Of a stretch of 64,000 nt of DNA, positions 1-7,991 are shown piece after piece. The stretch's first letter is position 1. Each line of letters starts with the position of its first letter. Below the pieces are notes generated by a model. The model did not search any database. It saw only the letters and a program-made list of their open reading frames with translations, and was not told the origin of the DNA. The DNA comes from Syntrophomonas sp. (GTDB lineage Bacteria; Bacillota; Syntrophomonadia; Syntrophomonadales; Syntrophomonadaceae). Made by a program: the position numbers and the translations under genes. The stretch spans positions 96,813 to 160,812 of the forward strand of contig JAENYG010000009.1 of assembly GCA_016841875.1 (NCBI GenBank), written 5' to 3'.

Positions 1-990
1 TACGGAAGTATCTGCTCCCACATACAAGCCCGACATTACCAGAGCTAAGCCGGTAATAGAACATACAATTATGGTATCCAGAAAAGTACCGGTCATAGAT
101 ACCACACCCTGCCGACAGGGGTGGTCAGTTTTGGCAGCAGCAGCAGCTATAGGTGCAGAACCCAGACCTGCTTCGTTGGAGAAAACTCCTCTGGCCACAC
201 CGAATCTTATAGTGGTTCCAATCAAAGCTCCAAAGCCGGCCTGAGCTGTAAAGGCCTGGCTGATTATTACCCCAAAAGCATGCGGTACCAGGGTAATATT
301 GGCTATTAGTATGTATAGACCGGCCAGTATATAGAATACCGCCATGAAAGGAACTACAAACCCGGTAGCTTTGCCTATACTCTTAACTCCACCCAGGACA
401 ACTATTGCTGTTAAAGCAGCCAGGATGATGCCGGTAATATATGGACTTACTCCAAAACTCGACTGGACTGCACCTGCCACGGCATTAGTCTGTACCAGGT
501 TGCCGATGCCAAAAGCCGCCACTGCTCCAAACAGGGCGAATATCCAGGCCAGCCATTTCCAACCCAGACCCTTTTCAATGTAATACATCGGTCCCCCGGC
601 CATATTGCCATTTTCATCTATAATGCGGTATTTAACCGCCAGTACTGCTTCACCATATTTGGTAGCCATTCCAAATATGGCTGTGATCCACATCCAGAAT
701 ACAGCGCCCGGTCCTCCCAGGATAACAGCTGTTGCAACACCCACAATGTTACCAGTTCCAATAGTTGCTGCAAGAGCGGTCATCAAAGCTTGAAAGTGAG
801 AAATATCTCCTTCTGACTCCTTGTCCTGTGATTTAGTGAAAGCAAGTTTAAGGCCATAGCCCAGACTCTGAAACTGCCAGAACCCCAACCTTAAGGTTAG
901 GAATACACCTGTACCTACCAAAAATACCAGCATCCAGGGTCCCCAGACAAAGCTATTGATGGTACTGATCAAATTAGCAAAAACATCCAC
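1..990 (-). CDS. Sodium:alanine symporter (AGCS family), C-terminus cut by window edge
   Basis: An integral membrane protein that should import alanine or glycine with sodium. The visible 330 residues run from a GTG start, placed 8 nt after an AGGAGG site, and the frame stays open to the window edge, so roughly the last third of a usual 450-480 residue AGCS protein is missing. Family signs are the early ALAATIGTGNIVGVATA segment, GGPGAVFWMW, MAGGPMYYIEKGL and the FSNEAGLGSAPIAAAAAKTDHP stretch, together with many hydrophobic helices. It is divergent from the DUF1858 gene, and the AT-rich stretch between them should hold both promoters. The family assignment is firm. The transported amino acid is inferred from the family, not visible. 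Confidence 0.93.
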   Translation of the reverse strand, partial: MDVFANLISTINSFVWGPWMLVFLVGTGVFLTLRLGFWQFQSLGYGLKLAFTKSQDKESEGDISHFQALMTALAATIGTGNIVGVATAVILGGPGAVFWMWITAIFGMATKYGEAVLAVKYRIIDENGNMAGGPMYYIEKGLGWKWLAWIFALFGAVAAFGIGNLVQTNAVAGAVQSSFGVSPYITGIILAALTAIVVLGGVKSIGKATGFVVPFMAVFYILAGLYILIANITLVPHAFGVIISQAFTAQAGFGALIGTTIRFGVARGVFSNEAGLGSAPIAAAAAKTDHPCRQGVVSMTGTFLDTIIVCSITGLALVMSGLYVGADTSV

Positions 991-1241
991 ACCAAATTCC
1001 TCCTCTTATCTCTAACAAATTATAATCCCCCGTACACGATATACGGTACAAACCTGCTGCCCTATCAGGTCTGTGAAAAAAACTACAAATACTAATATTC
1101 GCCTTTTTTTTTAAAATCCCTGCTGCGTTCATTGTATACAAATGTTTGCACATATAAATTTTGTATAACTTGCAATACTTATAAACAAAACTTACAATTA
1201 GATAAACTTTTTAACAGAATAGTGATAGGAGGTGAATTGAA

Positions 1242-1442
1242 CTGATAACAAAAGACATGATTATTAAAGATATAGTTGAGAAATATCCTCAGACCCTGCC
1301 TGTGTTTGGACAATTCCAGATGGGATGTTTGGGATGCAGCGGCGCTCTGTTTGAAACCCTGGAGCAGGGAGCGGTGGCACATGGAATCGATGCTGATGCT
1401 ATGTTAAAAGCATTGAATGAAATGATAGCGCCTAAAAATTAA
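1242..1442 (+). CDS. DUF1858 domain protein, probable CTG start
   Basis: A small cytosolic protein of 66 residues with the DUF1858 pattern: KDxVEKYPxTLPVF followed by GCLGC and a C-terminal LKALNEM helix. The family is thought to bind a ligand or metal near the CxxC; its role is unknown. Members usually begin M-I-T-K-D-M-I. Here that sequence is read only if translation starts at CTG, 9 nt after a clean AGGAGG. The first ATG in frame lies five codons later and is 24 nt from that site, too far. The gene stands alone, followed by a terminator hairpin. Confidence 0.8.
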   Translation: MITKDMIIKDIVEKYPQTLPVFGQFQMGCLGCSGALFETLEQGAVAHGIDADAMLKALNEMIAPKN

Positions 1443-1472
1443 CTTCAAATTCAAATTCAATATACTAACACC

Positions 1473-1500
1473 AAAAGGCTGCCAGTCCAGGCAGCCTTTT
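1473..1500 (+). terminator. Rho-independent terminator after DUF1858 gene
   Basis: A GGCTGCC/GGCAGCC stem with a six-base loop, followed by TTTT and preceded by AAAA, so it may act in both directions. Confidence 0.8.
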
Positions 1501-1735
1501 GTTACCTTGAATTAGCCAGTTTAAATAATTTGCTGTGTAATTGAGTAGAAAATATCATACTGTTTGGCTGGTGAATGATACAGTTAATAGGTTCATTTTG
1601 TTACTGCTGTAAATTGTATGGTTCTCCCTCAGCCAGGTTATTTAATAAGCATAAATAGATAATGAATCAGATATATATGTTATATAATTCCTGCCGCGTC
1701 TTAATCAGGCTAGATAGACCTACTTGAGCGCATTT

Positions 1736-1773
1736 AACAATCACCTGGTATTCACCGGAGTGGTTGTTTTTCT
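1736..1773 (+). terminator. Terminator-like hairpin in leader of VanW gene
   Basis: AACAATCAC pairs with GTGGTTGTT (one G-T pair), with CTGG/CCGG inside, followed by a T-rich tail. It lies about 80 nt before the VanW coding region and after the previous gene has already been terminated. It could therefore be an attenuator for the VanW gene or the end of an unseen short transcript. No ligand-binding fold was recognised in the roughly 230 nt before it. Confidence 0.45.
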
Positions 1774-1853
1774 TGTTAACAGAGGGCCTGTCTTTGCTGG
1801 TTAAAGAGGTAGGAGGGAGGAGGTAGATAGAGGTAAGAAAAAAAAATATCCGG

Positions 1854-3347
1854 TTGGAAATTGACATTTTGGTAAGCGTGATGCTGATATTGATACTGCT
1901 GCTGGCTTTTTGCTCCCCATCACTGGCGGAGAATCTGGAACGGGGATCATACCAGATAAAGATACCCACTATGGTTTCACCTGCCAATGCCCAGAACGCA
2001 GTGCTAGCTGGAGAATACCTGAATGGTACTATTGTAGAGGCAGGCGAAGTATTCTCCTATAACCAGACCGTTGGACAAAGGACATCAGATCGTGGGTTCA
2101 TAGCCGGTATGATCTCCAGCCGATCAAAAAAGGCGGTTTACAGCATCGGAGGTGGGGTTTGTACTACCGCCAGCATTCTTCACCAGGCGGTTAAAGCTTC
2201 AGGTTTGGAAGTGATAGAGAGACATAACCATGTTGCACCCACCAGTTATCTTCCCCAGGGAGAAGATGCGGCTATCTGGTATGGAGTAGAAGACTACCGA
2301 TTCAGGAACAATTTAGAAAACTCGATCCGGATAGATGCCGGGGTAGCTGACAATGCTCTCAAAATCAGTATTGTGGAGCTGCAGCCCGATTATTCGAAAC
2401 CGGTCATTGTGGTAAACGGCCAGACGATAAATGGCTGCCCAGCTTTAATCAACCAGGACGGTATTCTTATGGTGCCGATAAGAGCAGCAGCGCAGGCCCT
2501 GGGGGCAGAAGTGCACTGGGATAGTGCTGTACAAAGGATAGCGATAAAATACCACTCATCAGTTATTAGATTAGAGGTATCGAATGATATGGCCACCATA
2601 GAAGGTGAACCAGTTACGCTGGAATCCGAAGTATTATTATGGGAGGGTAATACTATGGTTCCTGCATCCATTCTGACCAGCGCTTTCGATATCAGTGTTG
2701 AAACCGACCTGAAACAAAAGCGCACCGTTATTAGCAGTGATGATACTGACATGGGATGGCAGGAAAAGAAATATTTTGAAAATGATCTGGTATTTATACC
2801 TGATCCGGGATTGGAACAAGCTGTAAGATGCGCTCTGGATAAACCGGAGGGCCATATTAGAACTGAGGATATGCTGAAAATAAACGTATTAGATGCAGCC
2901 GGGAGAGATATCAGCTGTTTGAAGGGACTAGAATATGCAATCAACTTACAATCGATCGACCTGGCTGACAATTTAATCGAAGATATCAGCCCATCGCTGC
3001 CATTTTTATCTCATCTGCAGATAATGGATCTGAGTGATAACTGTATCAGAAGTTTGTCAGTTTTCTTTGATCCTACTGGCAGAATGCTGCTTGGCAAAGG
3101 ATGTCTCCTTTATTTAGGAGGAAATCAGCTGAATCTTGAAAACCCAGAAGAGCTGGCTAAATTCGATTTGCTTAACAATGCAGGTATAGTAGTTGATTTT
3201 GATCGGCCTGAGAGCAAGGGGGAAGATACCGCTGCCATATCTTATAGCCAATCCCTTTTGTGGGAGAGTGAAAATATTATATTAAGCAGGGGGATTACAC
3301 AAAGCAAGAATAGCGAATTACAGGTGGGCGGTGGCAGAACCTGGTAA
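1854..3347 (+). CDS. Exported VanW-family protein with copper-amine-oxidase-type stalk domain and leucine-rich repeats
   Basis: A surface protein of about 497 residues. A hydrophobic segment ending SPSLAEN (about residues 10-25) looks like a signal peptide. Residues about 40-165 form the VanW/G5-linked region (VFSYNQTVGQ, GGGVCTTASILHQA, RHNHVAPTSYLPQGEDAAI). Residues about 180-290 match the copper amine oxidase N-terminal-like repeat (VVNGQTINGCPAL, LMVPIRAAAQALGA, VPASILTSAF). Residues about 310-440 carry leucine-rich repeats of the INLQSIDLADNLIEDIS type. The role is probably cell-wall attachment or recognition; VanW itself has no proven reaction. The start is uncertain: the TTG used here is poorly placed for the AGGAGG sites upstream, and ATG at 1881 or a non-standard start further up are alternatives. 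A 27-bp inverted repeat follows at once. Confidence 0.85.
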   Translation: MEIDILVSVMLILILLLAFCSPSLAENLERGSYQIKIPTMVSPANAQNAVLAGEYLNGTIVEAGEVFSYNQTVGQRTSDRGFIAGMISSRSKKAVYSIGGGVCTTASILHQAVKASGLEVIERHNHVAPTSYLPQGEDAAIWYGVEDYRFRNNLENSIRIDAGVADNALKISIVELQPDYSKPVIVVNGQTINGCPALINQDGILMVPIRAAAQALGAEVHWDSAVQRIAIKYHSSVIRLEVSNDMATIEGEPVTLESEVLLWEGNTMVPASILTSAFDISVETDLKQKRTVISSDDTDMGWQEKKYFENDLVFIPDPGLEQAVRCALDKPEGHIRTEDMLKINVLDAAGRDISCLKGLEYAINLQSIDLADNLIEDISPSLPFLSHLQIMDLSDNCIRSLSVFFDPTGRMLLGKGCLLYLGGNQLNLENPEELAKFDLLNNAGIVVDFDRPESKGEDTAAISYSQSLLWESENIILSRGITQSKNSELQVGGGRTW

Positions 3348-3353
3348 AGAACC

Positions 3354-3422
3354 GGGACACGGGGACAGGTCCCTTGTCCCACTTAAAATGGGATAGGGAC
3401 AAGGGACCTGTCCCCGTGTCCC
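3354..3422. repeat. Perfect 27-bp inverted repeat (GGGACACGGGGAC type)
   Basis: Two arms of 27 nt, separated by 15 nt, are exact reverse complements. The arm itself is built from GGGACA and TCCC words. It sits six bases after the VanW stop codon and belongs to the dispersed GGGGAC-rich palindromes seen elsewhere in this window. Confidence 0.9.
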
Positions 3423-3433
3423 ACGTGAAGATG

Positions 3434-3459
3434 GCCCCGGATCATTGATGATCCGGGGC
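3434..3459 (+). terminator. Strong GC hairpin after VanW gene
   Basis: GCCCCGGATCAT pairs with ATGATCCGGGGC. The T-tract after it is poor (TATTACTTATA), so it may be a weak terminator or an mRNA-stabilising hairpin. Confidence 0.55.
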
Positions 3460-3601
3460 TATTACTTATATTCCCATATGATATCGAATAAAAAGCGGTT
3501 AAACTGGTCCAGGGGCAAATCATATTAAAATTTAAAATATGATTTATAAAAGGTATTAATGTGGTAGGTGTCTAATTATTAGAGTTACTGGAGGGGATAA
3601 A

Positions 3602-4783
3602 ATGATGGGAATTTATTTAATGATCGTTTTAATAGCGATAATTTTAATAGTCAGCAGCAAACTACATTTTCTGTCTAATAAGAGTAAATTCAGGGTTTCT
3701 TCAATTTCAACAGCTTTAATAATTGCTTTACTGGCAGTGGGAGGATGCAGCGGACAGGATTCAGGCGGGGTTAAACAGCAAGCTCAAAGTGAAGACCTGC
3801 TGGAAGTGCATTTCATAGATGTGGGACAGGGCGATAGCATTCTGGTTAAAAACGGATCTAAAGCGATGCTGATCGATACCGGCACTAAAAATAACTCCGT
3901 ACGATTGAAGAAATATCTGGACCAGCAGGGAATAACAAAATTAGATTATGTTATAGGTACCAACCCTCTTAAAGACCACATTGGAGGGATGATTGACCTG
4001 ATTGAAAACTATGAGATAAGCAGGATTATTTTACCCCAGATAGATACCTTGAACAAAACCTTTAAAGATCTGCAGATGGAAATGCTGGCTAGATATATGA
4101 AACCTATCAAACCGGAACCGGGGAAAAATTACACTCTGGGTGATGCCAGCTTTATGATACTTGCCCCTAACAGCACCAATTATGATGGTTTAGCCGATTA
4201 CTCAATAGTGGTAAAGCTAATTTATGGGGAAACCTCTTTTTTACTTACCGGTGATGCAGGAAAGATTTCCGAACAGGAAATGCTGGATATGGAATTTGAT
4301 TTATCTGCTAATGTGCTGAAATTAGGAAGGCATGGCAGCAGTTCATCTACTACTGATGAATTTCTGAGCGCAGTAAACCCCGATTCAGCAGTTATCAGTG
4401 TTGGAAAAGACAACGATTATTTGCATCCCCATATGGGAACCATGCTTAAACTAAAAGACAGAGAGATTCCCGTTTATCGCACCGATGAACAGGGTTCCAT
4501 AGTAGCGGTGTCAGATGGTCACAGTATCACATTTAACATTGAACCAGGCACTTATGTCTGGCCTGAGATAGTCATAGCGGAAGATAAGGGCGAAAATACA
4601 GCTGACCTTGAAGATAACGGCCTTAATAACGAGATCAAAGAATCGGCTACAGTATTTGTTAGTGAGAATAGCAATAAATATCATGCTGAAGGATGCAGCT
4701 TTCTAGATGAGAAAGCAGTGGAGATCACCCTGGAAGAAGCCTTAGAAGCAGGATATGAACCCTGCCTATTGTGTAAACCATAA
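3602..4783 (+). CDS. ComEC/Rec2-like metallo-beta-lactamase-fold lipoprotein with degenerate metal site
   Basis: A protein of 393 residues. Two hydrophobic stretches (residues about 1-20 and 36-48) end in a lipobox-like VGGC with Cys49. The MBL fold begins with FIDVGQGDSILV (71-82) and LIDTG (90-94), as in ComEC-type and related secreted hydrolases. The usual THxHxDH metal motif reads T-N-P-L-K-D-H (120-126), so both leading histidines are gone. The later GHHGS motif reads GRHGS (242-246). LLTGDA (214-219) remains. The C-terminal 45 residues carry a Cys/His pattern (KYHAEGC..., CLLC) like the Ada-type or CxxC tails often attached to this family. It may be a binding rather than a catalytic protein. 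The start is ATG after GAGGGG; a second ATG follows immediately. Confidence 0.82.
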   Translation: MMGIYLMIVLIAIILIVSSKLHFLSNKSKFRVSSISTALIIALLAVGGCSGQDSGGVKQQAQSEDLLEVHFIDVGQGDSILVKNGSKAMLIDTGTKNNSVRLKKYLDQQGITKLDYVIGTNPLKDHIGGMIDLIENYEISRIILPQIDTLNKTFKDLQMEMLARYMKPIKPEPGKNYTLGDASFMILAPNSTNYDGLADYSIVVKLIYGETSFLLTGDAGKISEQEMLDMEFDLSANVLKLGRHGSSSSTTDEFLSAVNPDSAVISVGKDNDYLHPHMGTMLKLKDREIPVYRTDEQGSIVAVSDGHSITFNIEPGTYVWPEIVIAEDKGENTADLEDNGLNNEIKESATVFVSENSNKYHAEGCSFLDEKAVEITLEEALEAGYEPCLLCKP

Positions 4784-4785
4784 GG

Positions 4786-4863
4786 TTGTCAGTGGGGACG
4801 GTTCTGTTTGACAACTTTCTTGCCTGTTTTTTTCTTGTCAAATGGAACCGTCCCCACTGACAA
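4786..4863. repeat. 29-bp inverted repeat (TTGTCAGTGGGGACGG type), copy 1
   Basis: Arms of 29 nt, differing at two positions, are separated by 20 nt. The same arm recurs at 5556-5630. The repeat begins two bases after the stop codon of the preceding gene, and its left arm supplies the stop codon and its body the last ~25 codons of the reductase gene on the other strand. Confidence 0.9.
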
Positions 4864-5442
4864 GTAATTACTATTTATCAATTCTCTTAGCTCTGTGAGC
4901 ATTTGTTTTCTAGCTTCGTCACTTACGGTAGGCACGGCAAAGAAATTATGTTGTTTATATTCTTGAAAGCCGGAAAACCCAAAAACCGCACCAGCCAATG
5001 AATTGTTCAGGGTAGTGAGCATTCCGGTTTTTTCTGCCGCTTTCTGGTCGGCCCCGGAAGTGGTGATAAGCAGACCCTTTTTGCCTTTGAGTAAGCCTTC
5101 AGGCCCCTTGGAAGTATATTTATATGCAAAACCGATGGAGAAGACCCGGTCTATATAACCTTTTAGGATAGCCGGAACCGAATGCCACCAGACCGGTGCC
5201 AGCAGGATCACCAGGTCCGCCCAGGCTATGTCAGCCTGCTCCTGCTTAACGTCTTCGGACACCTGGCCGATATGATAGCCCTCAAAATCCTTCTCGCTTA
5301 AAACGGGGTTAAAATTCATCGAATACAGGTCTTTGACTTTTATCGGGCCGCCCAGCTTGCTGATCTCTTCCTGCACCACTTTGGCTAAAGCGGCGTTAAA
5401 ACTCAGAGGATTGGGATGAGCATACACCAGTACAGTATTCAT
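4789..5442 (-). CDS. NAD(P)H-dependent FMN/quinone oxidoreductase, flavodoxin_2 fold
   Basis: A cytosolic flavoprotein that would reduce quinones or similar electrophiles with NAD(P)H (KefF/MdaB/NQO1-type family). Signs are the N-terminal VLVYAHPNPLSFN, the PVWWHSVPAILKGYIDRV loop and LLITTSGAD, all standard for the family. It has a strong site (AGGAGG) ahead of ATG. Length is 217 residues, longer than the family's usual 180-200. The excess is the Lys-rich tail (FDKKKTGKKVVKQNRPH) encoded by the palindromic repeat that runs into the 3' end, so the native end was probably near LRELINSNY. Confidence 0.87.
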   Translation of the reverse strand: MNTVLVYAHPNPLSFNAALAKVVQEEISKLGGPIKVKDLYSMNFNPVLSEKDFEGYHIGQVSEDVKQEQADIAWADLVILLAPVWWHSVPAILKGYIDRVFSIGFAYKYTSKGPEGLLKGKKGLLITTSGADQKAAEKTGMLTTLNNSLAGAVFGFSGFQEYKQHNFFAVPTVSDEARKQMLTELRELINSNYLSVGTVPFDKKKTGKKVVKQNRPH

Positions 5443-5555
5443 TTACAGACACCTCCTGTTTTTTATCATTTATTTCCTTTTCTTATGATTATTATTACGT
5501 TAGTATGTGAATTTAATCAACATTATATTTTATTACGGTCCTTCCAATTCCGGGG

Positions 5556-5630
5556 TTGTCAGTGGGGACGGTTCCGTTTGACAACTTTTTCTAGTTTATT
5601 TTTGTCAAATAGAACCGTCCCCACTGACAA
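5556..5630. repeat. 29-bp inverted repeat (TTGTCAGTGGGGACGG type), copy 2
   Basis: Same family as the repeat at 4786-4863. Arms of 29 nt are separated by 17 nt. It lies between the divergent reductase and L,D-transpeptidase genes, so the two copies flank the reductase gene. Confidence 0.9.
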
Positions 5631-5695
5631 TGCGGTACATATTATTGCAATTGGATCAATATTATTAAGAAAACTTACTTATAGGAGTTTAGCAA

Positions 5696-6544
5696 ATGAT
5701 ATATGCCAGTCGCTTTCTGCGATTAGAAGATCCACCGATGCAGGGACCGGATGTAAAGGATTTACAGGAAGAATTAAAAAACATCGGTTTTTATCCGGGA
5801 GCAGTGGATGGCTCTTACGGTAAAGTTACCCAGGCAGCGGTGATCCAATTCCAGTTGAGCATCTCCCGGCCGGCCGATGGGGTGGTGGGACCGGATACCT
5901 GGAACCAACTTGCTTTGAGGAATATCCACCAACCAGTAGTTACTAGCATTACTGCTTATGATCTACCCAGTATATACATTGACACAGTTAAGAGAAGACT
6001 AAAGTTCAGTTCCGCCAGTCTAAACAAGACTTACAAGGTAGCAGTAGGCAAACCAAGTACGCCCAGCCCTCTTGGTAACTGGGTGATCGTCCAAAAGGCC
6101 CTTAATCCCGGCGGACCTTTCGGAGTCCGCTGGATGAGGCTTAGTGTACCATGGGGCGGTTATGGCATACATGGCACTAATAATCCCAGCTCGATAGGCA
6201 AGGCTGTCAGCCATGGCTGCATAAGAATGTACAATGAGGATGTTATTGAGGTCTATGATCGTACTCCGATTGGCACCCCGGTAACCATAGTGGGCAGTTC
6301 TTATGCCGACCGAAATATGAAAAAAGGGGACAGCGGCTCGGATGTAGCAGAGGTTCAGAAGATGTTAAAGAAACTGGGCTATTACAATTCTAAAATAGAT
6401 GGCTATTTTGGTTCACTTACCGAGCAAGCGGTAAGGCGCTTTCAGGCCGATAAAAACCTGCAGGTTGATGGTATCGTAGGACCACAGACAATATATGAAC
6501 TGCAGAAAGCTTATGATCTGGCCCAAAACGATCAGCAGCCTTAA
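5696..6544 (+). CDS. L,D-transpeptidase (YkuD) between two peptidoglycan-binding domains
   Basis: An enzyme that forms 3-3 cross-links in peptidoglycan or attaches partners to it. Of 282 residues, the first ~75 form a PG_binding_1 domain ([24 protein letters not shown]...). Residues about 90-200 form the YkuD domain, with catalytic His159 in IHGTNNP and Cys175 in SHGCIRM. Residues about 208-270 are a second PG_binding_1 copy. There is no signal peptide. B. subtilis YkuD is also leaderless and is found in spores, so a spore role is possible. It is a single-gene unit with GGAG before the ATG. Confidence 0.92.
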   Translation: MIYASRFLRLEDPPMQGPDVKDLQEELKNIGFYPGAVDGSYGKVTQAAVIQFQLSISRPADGVVGPDTWNQLALRNIHQPVVTSITAYDLPSIYIDTVKRRLKFSSASLNKTYKVAVGKPSTPSPLGNWVIVQKALNPGGPFGVRWMRLSVPWGGYGIHGTNNPSSIGKAVSHGCIRMYNEDVIEVYDRTPIGTPVTIVGSSYADRNMKKGDSGSDVAEVQKMLKKLGYYNSKIDGYFGSLTEQAVRRFQADKNLQVDGIVGPQTIYELQKAYDLAQNDQQP

Positions 6545-6643
6545 TAGAAAAACATGCAGTTTTACAATAGTAAGACTGCAAGGAGCAAACTGGAGAATGG
6601 GGACTGTTCTTCTTTAATAATCTAATCTTGATTAAGAGCATGA

Positions 6644-7528
6644 TCAGCTATGAATGGTCTGCCATAACATTCGGTTGTCCATTATTACGCAGTCCAGTTT
6701 GCCTTCATCACGCAGGTAGGACAGGTAAGAGCGCACGGTGCTGCCTACCAGTACATACTGGTTGAAATCCATGGTCAAATCATAGGCATTGAAAATAGCC
6801 TGCAGAATATCTTCAAAACCGGTTGCATCCGTACAGACTGAAAGTATTCGGTCAATGATTTCATAAACTTTACCCCGGTTGGCCTTTGCCAGCGGCCGGA
6901 TGTCTTCGCAGGCATCGGCATGGGCAGGAATAAACAGTCTGGCCTGCAGCTGCTCAACCGTGTCTAATGTGCTGAGGAATGCTCTCACATCATAAACAAA
7001 TGACAGATGGTATTTATTAATGATGTTCTCACTGAAAACACAGTCGGCCAGGAAGTAAACATCATCTGGAGTCTTTAATCCTATCATATCCAAGTAATGT
7101 CCGCCCAGCTTAATATACTCCAGGCCCTCGGGCAGATATTCATCGATATTATGGGTGGGCTCACTGGCATTGGCCATCAAAAACTTGTTGCGCAGCTCCT
7201 TAAAAGGGTAGCCTCCATATAAAAATGAGGGTTCCAATATGGGGAACCGGGCGATTGTATTTTCAATTACCGTGGAAATGATCTGGCAGCCGGTTCTCTG
7301 CTGTAAAAACTTGTTCCCGCCTATGTGGTCGGCATTGGAATGAGTATTGATTATCCCTTTCAGATTCCAATCATTGTTTTTAAGAACCCTCAAAATCTTT
7401 CGTCCCGCTTCCTTATCATTACCGCTGTCCACCAGATAGATGTCCTTATCGCTTACTTTATAGACTCCCACCTTAGCCGGGCATTCGATATAATAAGTTC
7501 GTTCTCCTACCTGGATCAATTCGTACAT
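6644..7528 (-). CDS. MBL-fold metallo-hydrolase
   Basis: A cytosolic metallo-beta-lactamase-fold protein of 294 residues. It shows LVDSGNDKEAGRKIL followed by the metal motif THSNADHIGG (residues 62-71). His63, Asp67 and His68 are kept, but the second histidine of the usual HxHxDH is Asn65. LADCVFS and FIPAHAD supply the later ligands. The C-terminal ~90 residues form an added helical region ending VGSTVRSYLSYLRDEGKL. The substrate is unknown. It converges with the L,D-transpeptidase gene and is its own unit. Confidence 0.85.
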   Translation of the reverse strand: MYELIQVGERTYYIECPAKVGVYKVSDKDIYLVDSGNDKEAGRKILRVLKNNDWNLKGIINTHSNADHIGGNKFLQQRTGCQIISTVIENTIARFPILEPSFLYGGYPFKELRNKFLMANASEPTHNIDEYLPEGLEYIKLGGHYLDMIGLKTPDDVYFLADCVFSENIINKYHLSFVYDVRAFLSTLDTVEQLQARLFIPAHADACEDIRPLAKANRGKVYEIIDRILSVCTDATGFEDILQAIFNAYDLTMDFNQYVLVGSTVRSYLSYLRDEGKLDCVIMDNRMLWQTIHS

Positions 7529-7991
7529 GGCTGTCTCCCATCCTTACTTTCTTACCTGGTAGTATATCACTTTATGATAAATCAATGAATAACACCGGTT
7601 AGCTGCATTAAAGGCCAAAGGGTACCGCTTTATGGTGGCAGAAAATTGCCTTATCTTTTTTGTTGTTAAGGGTGACGCCGTGCAGATTCGCCGCATTATT
7701 TATGGAAAACGCAATTACGAATGGCTCCTTTAATGCTTCCTGCCAATAATTATTTCCATACTACTTTCGCGAACTATGCAATGCATTGATCAGCTTTGAA
7801 TAATAACTACAAACTGCTTTGGATTATGATTAACCAGGAATTAAGGGTAAAATTATGCTTGTGATATATCTGAGCAAGTTATAGGATTTATAATTGGATT
7901 ATATTTGTATGCAATGTATATGGGAGTATATAAAAAAGTGTTAATATCTATTATGGGAAAGATCAAACATCTTATCCAATAAGGAGTAAAA
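7529..7991. other. Intergenic region with minus-strand coding fossil
   Basis: About 460 nt. On the minus strand, 7608-7759 stays open for about 50 codons and reads like protein (EPFVIAFSINNAANLHGV, then a tail ending PFGL and a stop). It has no start codon or upstream part, so I read it as the end of a lost gene of unknown kind. The 3' part is AT-rich, with TTGTAT and TATATA words about 16 nt apart that could be the helicase promoter. Confidence 0.3.

Noticed and set aside
2390..2971. Long minus-strand open frame inside the VanW gene
   Set aside because: It has no site or domain; the plus-strand frame has clear VanW, stalk and LRR segments, so this is a shadow.
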